From an uncultured Roseivirga sp. (lineage in GTDB: Bacteria; Bacteroidota; Bacteroidia; Cytophagales; Cyclobacteriaceae), in contig CANLOY010000004.1 in NCBI GenBank assembly GCA_947493005.1, positions 310,001-374,000 on the forward strand: 64,000 bases of DNA, in the 5' to 3' direction. Under the pieces are notes generated by a model, which worked only from the letters and a program-made list of their open reading frames with translations, did no database searches and was not told where the DNA came from. Positions 35,692 to 45,010 of this stretch are shown piece by piece. Within the stretch, counting starts at the first letter, position 1; every line of letters starts with the position of its first letter. Position numbers and translations under genes: made by a program.

Positions 35692-38106
35692 ATGCTGCTC
35701 AATAATATACGTTTTACAACAAGGCAATTAGCAAGAAACAGAGTCTTTACAGGTATTAATATACTGGGGTTGTCAATAGCGCTTCTGGTATCAATTGTCA
35801 TTTTGCAGTATGTAGCATTTGAATATAGTTTTGATGAGTTTCATGCTGATACTGATAATGTCTATAGAGTTTCGGTTAGCTATACTGATTTAAACGGTAA
35901 CTATGCCGAATATGGAGGTGTCTCAAACCAGATTCTTCCAGCTTTACTGAATGAGGTTCCGGAAGTTGTGTCAGGCACAAGGGTGCTTCCTGTTGCTTCA
36001 ATATCAAGACATGTTATTCTGTCTGCGGTTGATAACGAAGAGGCATTTGAATTTCAGAACCATGATCTATTGGCTGTCGATTCAGGTTTTTTTGATCTGT
36101 TTTCTGTAAAACTTATTGAGGGTAATGAAAGTCAATTGTCTAATTGGCAAAATGGGATGCTTATCAGCGAATCAATTTCCAAATTGTTTTTTGGGGAAGA
36201 AAGTGCTGTGGGTAGGGTCATTAAGTTAAATGACAAACTATCGTTTAATGTGCTGGGCGTGTTTGAAGATTGGCCAAGTAACTCACATATACATCCCAAA
36301 ATCTTGATCCAGTTTGATTTTCATCCTAACATGCATTTTCTGAGTGATCAGTTCCATACTTACATCAAATTAGATGAACAGAGCAATGTCCAGCTTTTAC
36401 AGGAAAAATTACCGGATTTCGTTAATAAGCATATCCGCGAACAAGATGCTGATGATGCCAAGCTTCATTTGATGCCCTTTGAGGATATACATACTGAAGC
36501 ATTTTTTATGCTGAATGATATGGCAGAGACCAGAAACAAGGACACACTTAAATTGTTGGTGCTCTTATCTGTTCTGATTTTGATGATGGCTTGGTTCAAC
36601 CATGTCAATCTATCGGCTTCCAGAGGGCTGCAAAGGTCTAAGGAAATGGCTGTCAGGCGAATCAACGGAGCAACTTCAAGGGCTGTTTTTAACCAGTTTT
36701 TCGTAGATGGGCTGGTGACTTTCTCACTAGCTACTGTAATAGCATTAACTACATATCAATTGCTGGCTGCTGATTTACAAAGTATTATTGGAGCAGGAAG
36801 CCCAGTCTACTTAGTTCAGAACACTAGTCTTTTTAGTATACCAGTACTCTTCTTACTCTTTGGGATACTGATTTCAGGGTTTTATCCTACATGGCTACTG
36901 TCGTCATTTAAGAACACGGAATTGATTAAGGGTAAAGTTGCAAGCTCTCAAGGTGCAATGAGATTCAGGAAGGTGCTTGTAGTGTTTCAGTATACAATTG
37001 TAATAGGGCTGGTTTTTGGAACATTAGCAGTGGTAAACCAAATAAGGCACCTTAGGGAGGTAGACACGCAGTTGGACTTGAGAAGAATATTGGTTTTGGA
37101 AGGGCCTGGTATATTGAGCAATACCAAAAGCTATGATGAGCACATTAACACATTCAAAGAAAGGTTAAAGAATATTGCTGGTGTTACGGCAATCGGAACG
37201 TCAAATTTTGTTCCTGCATCGGGTATCGACTATAAGGCCAACATCAGAAGGTCTGAGGGGAAAGGTGAGTCAATACACCAGATAAAACGAATTTTCGCAG
37301 ATGAAGCTTTCGCAGAGGTTTTCGGATTAAAAACAGTCGCTGGTCGCTTTTTTAGAAAGGCAGATATGGACGCAGATTTTAACACACCTCCAATAGTAGT
37401 TAATCAACACTTTGTGAAAGAGTTAGGGTTTAATTCACCAGAAGAGATAATAGGTAACCATATTAGCTATTGGAGCAACCCGGTAGAAGTAGTTGGGGTA
37501 GTCGAAGACTTTAATTTGAGGTCTCCAGATCAACCCATAGAATCTGTATTTTTCCACCCTGCCCGTGATTCAAAGTACTTTTCAATCAAGACCGAGGGTA
37601 TAGAACCAGGTAATATTATAAAAGAGGTTAAGAAGAGTTGGGAGCAAGCTTACCCCGGTAATCCGTTTAACTACTTTTATTCTGAAATATATTATGACCA
37701 ACAGTTCCAAACTTTCGAACTCCTTGAACGTCAACTACTCATTCTGACTTTACTAAGCATAAGTATAGCAGGGCTTGGGATTTTTGCCATGGCATTTGAT
37801 GCTACAAGGCAAAGAGTTAAAGAGATAGGAATCAGAAAGGTACTTGGGGCAAGAGCATCAGAAATTATGACACTTTTTATGAGGTCATATATCCCACTTA
37901 TAATTATAGCAGCTCTGATCGCAGTGCCACTTGTTTATTATTTCTTAAAAGACTGGTTAAATAACTATGCCAACAAGATAAATATAGGAGTAGGGCTCTT
38001 AACTGTACCAACGCTTTGTGCCACTGTAATTGTGACAATTATTATAGCCCTTCAAGTTGTCAAAGTGGCTAACATAAACCCCGTGGAGTCTTTACGACAG
38101 GACTAG
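35692..38106 (+). CDS. FtsX/MacB-type permease 5 of 7
   Basis: 804 residues, starting MLLNNIRFTTRQLARNRVFT. The first signature is atypical: FNHVNLSASRGLQRSKEMAV with RRINGATSRA (about 302-330), so NY becomes NH and RKVxGA becomes RRINGA. The C-terminal one is canonical (VKEIGIRKVLGAR, about 709), ending NPVESLRQD. No promoter was recognised in the 62-base gap before it, only an imperfect ATAC/GTAT palindrome unlike the GTATCA sites, so read-through from permease 4 is assumed. Confidence 0.92.
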   Translation: MLLNNIRFTTRQLARNRVFTGINILGLSIALLVSIVILQYVAFEYSFDEFHADTDNVYRVSVSYTDLNGNYAEYGGVSNQILPALLNEVPEVVSGTRVLPVASISRHVILSAVDNEEAFEFQNHDLLAVDSGFFDLFSVKLIEGNESQLSNWQNGMLISESISKLFFGEESAVGRVIKLNDKLSFNVLGVFEDWPSNSHIHPKILIQFDFHPNMHFLSDQFHTYIKLDEQSNVQLLQEKLPDFVNKHIREQDADDAKLHLMPFEDIHTEAFFMLNDMAETRNKDTLKLLVLLSVLILMMAWFNHVNLSASRGLQRSKEMAVRRINGATSRAVFNQFFVDGLVTFSLATVIALTTYQLLAADLQSIIGAGSPVYLVQNTSLFSIPVLFLLFGILISGFYPTWLLSSFKNTELIKGKVASSQGAMRFRKVLVVFQYTIVIGLVFGTLAVVNQIRHLREVDTQLDLRRILVLEGPGILSNTKSYDEHINTFKERLKNIAGVTAIGTSNFVPASGIDYKANIRRSEGKGESIHQIKRIFADEAFAEVFGLKTVAGRFFRKADMDADFNTPPIVVNQHFVKELGFNSPEEIIGNHISYWSNPVEVVGVVEDFNLRSPDQPIESVFFHPARDSKYFSIKTEGIEPGNIIKEVKKSWEQAYPGNPFNYFYSEIYYDQQFQTFELLERQLLILTLLSISIAGLGIFAMAFDATRQRVKEIGIRKVLGARASEIMTLFMRSYIPLIIIAALIAVPLVYYFLKDWLNNYANKINIGVGLLTVPTLCATVIVTIIIALQVVKVANINPVESLRQD

Positions 38107-38132
38107 AGGTCAAAAACTTAAAATATAAATTA

Positions 38133-40550
38133 ATGCTTTATAACAATCTTCGTTTCGCTTTTAGACAGCTTTCAAAAAACAGAGTATTCTCCATAATCAA
38201 TGTGTTAGGACTGGCATTGTCTATGGTAGCCTGTCTACTGATTTATAAGTATGTCAGCTTTGAAAAAAGCTATGATACTTACCATGATGATGCTGAAAAC
38301 ATATTCAGAATTTACAGGATTGCTGAAGGTGAAGATCCGAATGATGGAGTTGCATCCGTTTTTGCAGGGATGAAACCGGTAATGGACGCAAGTCTGCCAG
38401 AACTGGTCAATACTTCAAGGTTTATTGACTACGGGAAAATCTATCAGTCTTTTGCATTTACTCATTATGGATCTGATGGTTCAAACATCACTTTCAATGT
38501 TCCTAAAGGGTATTTTGCAGATGACGATGCTTTGACGATGTTAAAGTTTGATTGGTTAGAGGGTGCAAACAGCAATTCACTGGCTCAGCCTTACGAAATT
38601 GTGATTTCTGAATCTTTTGCGAAAAAGTTCTTTGGAGACAATTCAGCATTAGGTAAAGTATTAAGGTTTAAAAATTCGGGTTCAGATTTTAAAATCACGG
38701 GCGTATTCAAAGATATGCCGGCCAACACGCATATTAAATTTGACGTTTTGTGCTCATTCAACTCTCTTCCGAAGGAATGGAACCTTGAAACAAGCTTTAA
38801 CTGGGGAAACTTTTATACTTATGTAAAAGCTGTTGAAGGTGTAGATGTAGAATCTTTGGAAAAGAAAATTAATGACCTTTTTGCAGCCACAGAAGGAGCA
38901 TGGTTTAGAGAAGAGGGAGTGACCATGAAATTACAGGATGTAGAAAGTATTCATCTAAATTCTCATCATAGCTATGAATTAGAGGCCAATGGTAATCACG
39001 ATGCAGTCGTATTTCTGTCTATTATTGGTGTTTTCATCATGATCATTGCATGGGTTAACTACATTAACTTAAGTACCTCAAAACTTGTTGATCGAGCGAA
39101 AGAAGTTGGCATTCGTAAAGTAATGGGAGGGTACAAACGTCAGTTGATTGTTCAGTTTTTGACAGAGTCACTTCTTGTAAACATTCTGGCTATGATTGTT
39201 TCGTTAACCCTTCTACAGTTATCAAGAAGCTTCTTTGAAACACTTATTGGAATTCCTTTATTCTTTTTCAATGGAGAAAGCCTCCAAACAACTTTTGTCT
39301 TCATTGGACTCTTTACTTTAGGTTCTATAATCTTTGGGCTTTACCCATCAGTGTTATTTTCCAAACAAAAGACATCTGTAGTGTTGAGAGGGAAAAGCAA
39401 GGTTAGCAAGTCTGGCTTAGTATTACGAAGAGCTTTAACGGCATTCCAATACACTATAGCAATTGTATTGATTCTGGGTACAATAGCTGTAAAGCAACAG
39501 CTCCGTTATATGCAGAATGAATCTACAGGCATGGATATCGATAGAACGCTAATCGTAAAAAAACCATTTGTAGATATCTCGAAAAGGGAGAGTAGCAAAA
39601 CGGCATTTATTAATTCATTGAATCAGTTAAGCGAAGTCAAAGAAGTTAGTTCATCTTCGGAAATTCCAGGCTATGAAATTTCAAGAATGAGGTGGATAGC
39701 CTTGGGCCCCGGTTCTGAGGATAAAGCATTGTATGCTAAGGATATAGCTATTGATGAATCATTTATTGATTTATATAATATAGAAGTACTTTATGGACGT
39801 AGTTTTGCAAAAGGCTTTGCAGATTCTACTTCAGTAGTACTCAGTGCTTCGGCTGCACAAGAATTGTTGGGTGCTGATAATCTTGGAGACTGGATAAATA
39901 AAACGATTTACTATGAGACTGCCCCATACAAACTCATAGGTATAGTTGATGACATTAGTCAGGAATCTCTAAGAATAAATACAAAACCACATATTTATAC
40001 TAAGGTAAGTAGAGATAAGTTCTATTCAATTAAGCTCAATACTTCCGATTTGTCATTAGCCGTAAATAAAGTCGAAGAAGTATTCAACGCCAATTTTGCG
40101 GCAAGTCATTTCGACTACTTCTTTCTGGACACCTACTTTGACAGGCAATATCAAACAGATCGTCTGTTTGGACAGATTTTTAGTTTTTTCTCGTTGTTGG
40201 CCATTGTGATAACCTCTCTTGGGCTTTTTGGTCTTTCTATTTACAATATTGCTCAAAGAGCTAAGGAAGTAAGCATTCGGAAGGTATTGGGGGCATCAAT
40301 AAACAGCATATTCTATTTACTGACTAGAGAATACATGTTGTTAATATTGGTAGCCTCAATGATAGCACTACCTGTTGGCTACTACTTCATAAATGAATGG
40401 TTAAATGGATTTGCAAATAGAATGGAACTGAATCAATGGCTGTTTATGGTGCCTATACTGTTGATCTTTATGCTTACAATGATTACTGTTTGTTATCAAG
40501 TGCTTAAGGCAGCATTTTCTAACCCTGCTGATACGTTGAGATATGAATAG
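38133..40550 (+). CDS. FtsX/MacB-type permease 6 of 7
   Basis: 805 residues, starting MLYNNLRFAFRQLSKNRVFS, closely similar at the N-terminus to permease 5 (NNxRF..RQL.KNRVF), suggesting they are recent relatives. Signatures: VNYINLSTSKLVDRAKEVGI with RKVMGGYKRQ (about 308-335) and AKEVSIRKVLGAS (about 709), ending NPADTLRYE. It lies 26 bases after permease 5. After its stop comes the second regulatory region with two enhancer sites, so it is likely the last gene of the first transcript. Confidence 0.93.
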   Translation: MLYNNLRFAFRQLSKNRVFSIINVLGLALSMVACLLIYKYVSFEKSYDTYHDDAENIFRIYRIAEGEDPNDGVASVFAGMKPVMDASLPELVNTSRFIDYGKIYQSFAFTHYGSDGSNITFNVPKGYFADDDALTMLKFDWLEGANSNSLAQPYEIVISESFAKKFFGDNSALGKVLRFKNSGSDFKITGVFKDMPANTHIKFDVLCSFNSLPKEWNLETSFNWGNFYTYVKAVEGVDVESLEKKINDLFAATEGAWFREEGVTMKLQDVESIHLNSHHSYELEANGNHDAVVFLSIIGVFIMIIAWVNYINLSTSKLVDRAKEVGIRKVMGGYKRQLIVQFLTESLLVNILAMIVSLTLLQLSRSFFETLIGIPLFFFNGESLQTTFVFIGLFTLGSIIFGLYPSVLFSKQKTSVVLRGKSKVSKSGLVLRRALTAFQYTIAIVLILGTIAVKQQLRYMQNESTGMDIDRTLIVKKPFVDISKRESSKTAFINSLNQLSEVKEVSSSSEIPGYEISRMRWIALGPGSEDKALYAKDIAIDESFIDLYNIEVLYGRSFAKGFADSTSVVLSASAAQELLGADNLGDWINKTIYYETAPYKLIGIVDDISQESLRINTKPHIYTKVSRDKFYSIKLNTSDLSLAVNKVEEVFNANFAASHFDYFFLDTYFDRQYQTDRLFGQIFSFFSLLAIVITSLGLFGLSIYNIAQRAKEVSIRKVLGASINSIFYLLTREYMLLILVASMIALPVGYYFINEWLNGFANRMELNQWLFMVPILLIFMLTMITVCYQVLKAAFSNPADTLRYE

Positions 40551-40559
40551 CTTCAAAAC

Positions 40560-40595
40560 GTATCACAATGACACAAAACTGTATCAGCATGATAC
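40560..40595 (+). promoter_or_regulatory. Second pair of enhancer sites, before permease 7
   Basis: GTATCACAATGACAC (40560-40574) and the perfect palindrome GTATCAGCATGATAC (40581-40595), 21 bp centre to centre. They repeat the pair at 25739-25776 in sequence and spacing, and lie ~55-90 bp upstream of the sigma-54 -24 element. Confidence 0.75.
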
Positions 40596-40648
40596 GGTTT
40601 GAAACACTGGTTCATTCTTAAGTTACTGATAATCAGTAAATTTATTTT

Positions 40649-40665
40649 TTGGTACCCACATTGTA
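40649..40665 (+). promoter_or_regulatory. Sigma-54 promoter of permease 7
   Basis: TTGGTACCCACATTGTA: GG at 40651-40652 and TTGT at 40661-40664 with exact -24/-12 spacing, close to the consensus TGGCAC-N5-TTGC. Start of transcription would be near 40675, 21 bases before the ATG at 40696. Confidence 0.72.
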
Positions 40666-40695
40666 ATCATCAATGCATACTAATCTCAAAATATC

Positions 40696-43155
40696 ATGCT
40701 AAAGAATCACATCTCCGTTGCCATAAGAAATTTCAAAAAGCGGAAATCTTTTACATTAATCAATATTCTTGGATTAACTGTGGGAATGACTGTATGTCTG
40801 CTCATTCTTACTTACGCCAGGTATGAAATGAGCTATGACAGACATCATAGCAAGTCGGATGATATCTACAGACTAACAGTGGATATTTATAATGGGGAGA
40901 CTTTTCAGGTTGCCGATGCTCAATGCTATCCGGGAGCAGGTCAATTGGCCAAATCTGATATGCCCGAAATAGATGAGTATGCCATGGTCAGGCATTTCGG
41001 TCGTCTTCTATTTAAAAATGGTAATAGGGCTTTCAATGAAGATAGAGCCTATTTTGCCACACCATCATGGTTAAAGATTTTTGATTGGGGAACAGTTCAG
41101 GGAGATATGGAAACAGCTCTTAACGAGCCAGACGCGCTGGTGATCACAGAAAGTGTAGCAAAGAAGTATTTTGGAAATGAGAACCCTGTAGGGAAAATAC
41201 TCAATGTGATTCCAGGCGGTGCTGAAGTTCCGATGATCGTCAGAGGTGTGATTAAAGATGTACCTGAAAATACTCACTTGAAGTTCGATATACTCGTTTC
41301 TTATGAGTCTGCGGTCAAATACATGGGAAGCAAGTATGATAATTTTAATGGAAATAATGAGTTCGTGTATTTGCTGGCGAATAAGCCACTGGATACTGAA
41401 GACTTCAAGAAGAAATTAAATAAGGCATACTTCGAAAAACTGGAAGGCACTTTTGAACAAAGAGGAGATAGTTTGGAGGTTCAGGCATTAACGGATATAC
41501 ACCTTTATTCAGACAAGACATTTGAGGCAGAGGCAAACGGAAATGCTTCTATTATTAGAATACTTCTAGTGGTTGCCGCCTTTGTTTTAATCATTGCCTG
41601 GGTTAATTACATTAATCTTTCTACGGCAAGAGCCATGGAAAGAGGGAAAGAAGTTGGAGTACGTAAAGTGCTAGGGTCAAACAAGAATTCATTGATAACT
41701 CAGTTTTTGATAGAGTCCTTTTTATTAAACCTGTTGGCACTAATACTGACACTGACTTGTATTCAGGGAGCATTGCCTTTCTTCAATAATTTCGCTGGAA
41801 TCAACCTGTCTTTTAACATATTTCAAGAACCAGACTTGCTTCTACAAGTAGCTGCAATTTTTATCTTAGGTTCCGTTGCTTCGGGCTTTTATCCAGCCAT
41901 AGTCCTTTCCAATTATCGTCCTTTGTCAGTACTTACCGGAAAGCTTAAGGATTCAAAGGGAGGGCTGTTTCTTCGCAAGGGACTGGTAGTTTTTCAGTTC
42001 CTAATCACTATGTTACTTTTAGTAGGTACGGTAACTATTTATCGACAGGTGAATCATATGAGGTCACAATCTTTGGGAGTTAACATCGACCAAACAATTG
42101 TAGTGAAATCTCCTTTAATGACTGATGGAAGCAAGATACAAGAAGAGAAGCGCAAAACTTTCAAAAATGAGTTGAACAGAATGGCTCAGGTTTCTTCTGT
42201 TACCTGTTCTGAAACGGTTTTTGGTCAGGGAACCATAGAGATGAATACTACGACTAGTTTCTATAATATTGAAACCAAAGAGGGGAAAGGAGTCAATTTT
42301 TCTTTTTATCGAGTGGATGGTGACTTTGTACCTACTTTTGAATTCGAAATTCTTGCAGGTAGACTTTTTGATCAAAATCTTGATAGAAAGGTAGAAGGTC
42401 AAGGTTTTTATGAAGGCTTAATGATTAATGAAACCAGTCGCAAGATATTTGGCTTTGCAACCAATGAGGATGCTATAGGTGCCAAGGTAAATAGATTTGG
42501 TAAGCAAACCACAGTAGTGGGGGTGTTTGCGGACTACAATCATCATTCACTCAAAACGAAGGTTGATCCAACGATACTGTTTTTCGATCCATTTGGTAAT
42601 GCATCCAGTTATACTTCGATAAAGGTTAATGGTGGAGATAATCCTAGAGAGACCTATAGGACTTTGTTGCATGACATTGAGGCAGCCTATAAGAATGTAT
42701 ACCCTTCAAGTGACTTTGATTACTTTTTTCTGGATGAAAGCTTTGAGCGGCAGTATAAAGCAGATAGACAGTTTGGTACAGTATTTACAACTTTTGCCAT
42801 TATCACCATTTTTGTAGCTATACTGGGATTATTTGGACTGGTTCTCTATGAAGTTCAGCAACGTGTTAAGGAAATTGGGATAAGAAAAGTTTTGGGTGCT
42901 AGTGTATTTACAATTATAAGATTGTTATCAACCAGTTTTTTGAAACTTATAGTTATCTCGATTGTATTGGCTCTACCGGTAGCTTATTTTGGTATGGAAG
43001 AATGGTTGTCGAGCTATGCTTACAGGATTGATCTGTCAGTGCTTTTATTTATTCTACCTGCAGTTTCACTTTTGGCTATAGCCCTGATAACTGTTTCGGT
43101 GCAAGCAGTTAAGGCAGCCGGTGAGAACCCTGTTAAGGCATTGAGATATGAATAG
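40696..43155 (+). CDS. FtsX/MacB-type permease 7 of 7
   Basis: 819 residues, starting MLKNHISVAIRNFKKRKSFT. Signatures: VNYINLSTARAMERGKEVGV with RKVLGSNKNS (about 303-330) and VKEIGIRKVLGAS (about 724), ending NPVKALRYE. Periplasmic domain 1 keeps the KYFGNENPVGK motif. It is separated from permease 6 by 145 bases holding its own enhancer pair and sigma-54 promoter, so it can be transcribed separately but under the same regulator. A strong terminator follows 25 bases after the stop, closing the array. No ATPase, HlyD or TolC gene follows. Confidence 0.93.
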   Translation: MLKNHISVAIRNFKKRKSFTLINILGLTVGMTVCLLILTYARYEMSYDRHHSKSDDIYRLTVDIYNGETFQVADAQCYPGAGQLAKSDMPEIDEYAMVRHFGRLLFKNGNRAFNEDRAYFATPSWLKIFDWGTVQGDMETALNEPDALVITESVAKKYFGNENPVGKILNVIPGGAEVPMIVRGVIKDVPENTHLKFDILVSYESAVKYMGSKYDNFNGNNEFVYLLANKPLDTEDFKKKLNKAYFEKLEGTFEQRGDSLEVQALTDIHLYSDKTFEAEANGNASIIRILLVVAAFVLIIAWVNYINLSTARAMERGKEVGVRKVLGSNKNSLITQFLIESFLLNLLALILTLTCIQGALPFFNNFAGINLSFNIFQEPDLLLQVAAIFILGSVASGFYPAIVLSNYRPLSVLTGKLKDSKGGLFLRKGLVVFQFLITMLLLVGTVTIYRQVNHMRSQSLGVNIDQTIVVKSPLMTDGSKIQEEKRKTFKNELNRMAQVSSVTCSETVFGQGTIEMNTTTSFYNIETKEGKGVNFSFYRVDGDFVPTFEFEILAGRLFDQNLDRKVEGQGFYEGLMINETSRKIFGFATNEDAIGAKVNRFGKQTTVVGVFADYNHHSLKTKVDPTILFFDPFGNASSYTSIKVNGGDNPRETYRTLLHDIEAAYKNVYPSSDFDYFFLDESFERQYKADRQFGTVFTTFAIITIFVAILGLFGLVLYEVQQRVKEIGIRKVLGASVFTIIRLLSTSFLKLIVISIVLALPVAYFGMEEWLSSYAYRIDLSVLLFILPAVSLLAIALITVSVQAVKAAGENPVKALRYE

Positions 43156-43180
43156 AATTGAATAAATATTGACAAACTAA

Positions 43181-43208
43181 AATCCCCGATTGCAGTCGGG
43201 GATTTTTT
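43181..43208 (+). terminator. Strong terminator closing the permease array
   Basis: AATCCCCGA / TCGGGGATT, a 9-bp stem with a 6-base loop, followed by TTTT. It lies 25 bases past the permease 7 stop and may also serve the convergent Spy-like gene. Confidence 0.9.
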
Positions 43209-43242
43209 AACTAAAACATGTAGAGCAAATTAGTTTTTGCTA

Positions 43243-43644
43243 CTAATTGCCACCACCACGCCTACCACCACGCTGTCTGACATTTTCTTTCTTCCATTTC
43301 TCGTAGGCTTCCCATTGAGATTTGCTGAATATCTCTTTCAACTTTTTATCATTCTCTTCCTGAATTTCCTCGATAGCTGATCTCATACCGGTTCGATCTC
43401 CGCTGGCGCGCAATTCCTGAAGCTTTTCATTCCTGGCTTTGGCTGAGCTTAATAAAACTTCATAAGTTTTTTTATACTGCTCATCCGACAAGCCAAACTC
43501 TTCCTGGAATCTTTCAGCTTGCGTTTGCGCCATTTTCTCTGGATCCATTCTTTGGCCCCTTTGACCTCGTTGACCGCCTCTTTGCGCTTGAGCGGAACAT
43601 ACGATGAGCATTAGCATACTCATTAATAAAAATATCTTTTTCAT
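43243..43644 (-). CDS. Spy/CpxP-like periplasmic LTXXQ-type protein
   Basis: 133 residues with a signal peptide (ending CSAQAQ). It has low-complexity Arg/Gly/Gln ends (RGGQRGQRGQR near the N-terminus, RQRGGRRGGG at the C-terminus). The core is helical: FQEEFGLSDEQYKKTYEVLL and EENDKKLKEIFSKSQWEAYEKW match the LTxxQ/Spy-type hairpin repeated twice. Such proteins are periplasmic chaperone or stress-response factors. Convergent with permease 7 across the shared terminator; a separate unit from mnmA (66 bases apart). Confidence 0.75.
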   Translation of the reverse strand: MKKIFLLMSMLMLIVCSAQAQRGGQRGQRGQRMDPEKMAQTQAERFQEEFGLSDEQYKKTYEVLLSSAKARNEKLQELRASGDRTGMRSAIEEIQEENDKKLKEIFSKSQWEAYEKWKKENVRQRGGRRGGGN

Positions 43645-43710
43645 GATCTTAAGTTTCTTGAACTGTTAGACCATCGAAGAACCAAAAAGTTTAAAAGAGT
43701 GGGGACTTTG

Positions 43711-44901
43711 TCAGGAGATTTCTCCAGAGCCGACTAGCTCATTGTTTTCATACCATGCCACAAATTGGCCTGGAGCGATCCCTTTTTGCATATTTTCAAA
43801 TATTACATAAAGACCATCTGACTCCATAAAAAGTTCAGCCTTTTCCAAAGGTTGTCGATACCTGATTCTTGCCTGAAATTCTTTGGATACACCAATGTTA
43901 AGTTTCAAATCTTCTCTAACCCAATGTATCTCATCATTCGGAACAAAAAGTCCTTTTCGTAACAAACCTGGATGGTTTTCTCCTTGTCCAGTATAAATGA
44001 TGTTATTGTTTGTATCTTTCTCTATTACAAACAATGGTTCAGGAGTTCCACCAACTCCAAGCCCTTTTCTTTGTCCTATAGTATAATAATGAGCTCCATT
44101 GTGCTCTCCAACCAATTTGCCATCGGTGGGTTGATATTCGAATGCGGCAGACAGACGAACTAGTTCTTCATGCTTGCCATTAGGCTTTTCTTCAGACCTT
44201 TTGAAATTGATAGCGTCAGCAGGTAGTTCTCGGATTTCACCTGCTTTAGGTGCCAGCTGCTGTTGAAGAAAGTCAGGCAAACGAACCTTCCCAATAAAAC
44301 ATAAGCCTTGTGAGTCTTTCTTTTCAGCAGTTACCAAATCGAGTGATTTAGCGATTTCTCGCACCTCTGATTTTTGTAAATGACCAATTGGGAACAAAGC
44401 TCTAGATATTTGGTCCTGATTAAGCTGACATAAGAAATAGCTCTGATCTTTATTAGGATCGGCACCCGCCAATAACCTGTGTACTTCCTGACCATCTTTT
44501 ACAATAGTTTCCTTTTGCACATAATGTCCGGTAGCCACATAGTCTGCCTTGAGTTTTAAGGCAGCTTTAAGAAATATGTCAAACTTCACTTCCCGATTGC
44601 AGAGAATATCAGGGTTAGGTGTTCTTCCTTTCTCATACTCATCAAACATATAGTCTACGATACGTTCTTTGTATTGAGCGCTTAAATCGATAACATGAAA
44701 GGGAATACCTAACTTTTCGGCAACAGCCAATGCATCATTACTGTCTTCAACCCAGGGACACTCTTCGGATATAATCACAGAGTCATCTACCCAATTACGC
44801 ATGAACATGGCAATAACCTCATAACCTTGCTCTAAAAGTAAATGTGCAGTTACGCTTGAATCAACACCTCCCGATAGTCCAACAACAACTCTTTTTCCCA
44901 T
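43711..44901 (-). CDS. mnmA: tRNA-specific 2-thiouridylase
   Basis: 396 residues, cytoplasmic. The PP-loop for [12 protein letters not shown], is at residues 8-16. The catalytic cysteines are in [12 protein letters not shown] and GLCFIGK. The MnmA sequence TGHYVQ, the DQSYFLCQL motif and [13 protein letters not shown] are present. It forms 2-thiouridine at position 34 of Lys, Glu and Gln tRNAs using sulfur from a persulfide carrier. The protein is ~30 residues longer than the E. coli enzyme owing to an insertion around [20 protein letters not shown]. The gene stands alone. Confidence 0.96.
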   Translation of the reverse strand: MGKRVVVGLSGGVDSSVTAHLLLEQGYEVIAMFMRNWVDDSVIISEECPWVEDSNDALAVAEKLGIPFHVIDLSAQYKERIVDYMFDEYEKGRTPNPDILCNREVKFDIFLKAALKLKADYVATGHYVQKETIVKDGQEVHRLLAGADPNKDQSYFLCQLNQDQISRALFPIGHLQKSEVREIAKSLDLVTAEKKDSQGLCFIGKVRLPDFLQQQLAPKAGEIRELPADAINFKRSEEKPNGKHEELVRLSAAFEYQPTDGKLVGEHNGAHYYTIGQRKGLGVGGTPEPLFVIEKDTNNNIIYTGQGENHPGLLRKGLFVPNDEIHWVREDLKLNIGVSKEFQARIRYRQPLEKAELFMESDGLYVIFENMQKGIAPGQFVAWYENNELVGSGEIS

Positions 44902-44961
44902 GATTTTTCCAGCTTATGAAGCCTAACAAAGATTTGGCAAAAATAGTTGATTGAAAATAAA

Positions 44962-44989
44962 AAAAGCTACGCGAACTCAGGTAGCTTTT
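44962..44989 (-). terminator. Terminator of the amidohydrolase operon
   Basis: AAAAGCTAC / GTAGCTTTT, a 9-bp stem with a 10-base loop, followed on the minus strand by a run of T. It lies 22 bases past the stop of the third amidohydrolase-like gene. Confidence 0.8.
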
Positions 44990-45010
44990 CTGTTATATAC
45001 GTTTAAGAGA

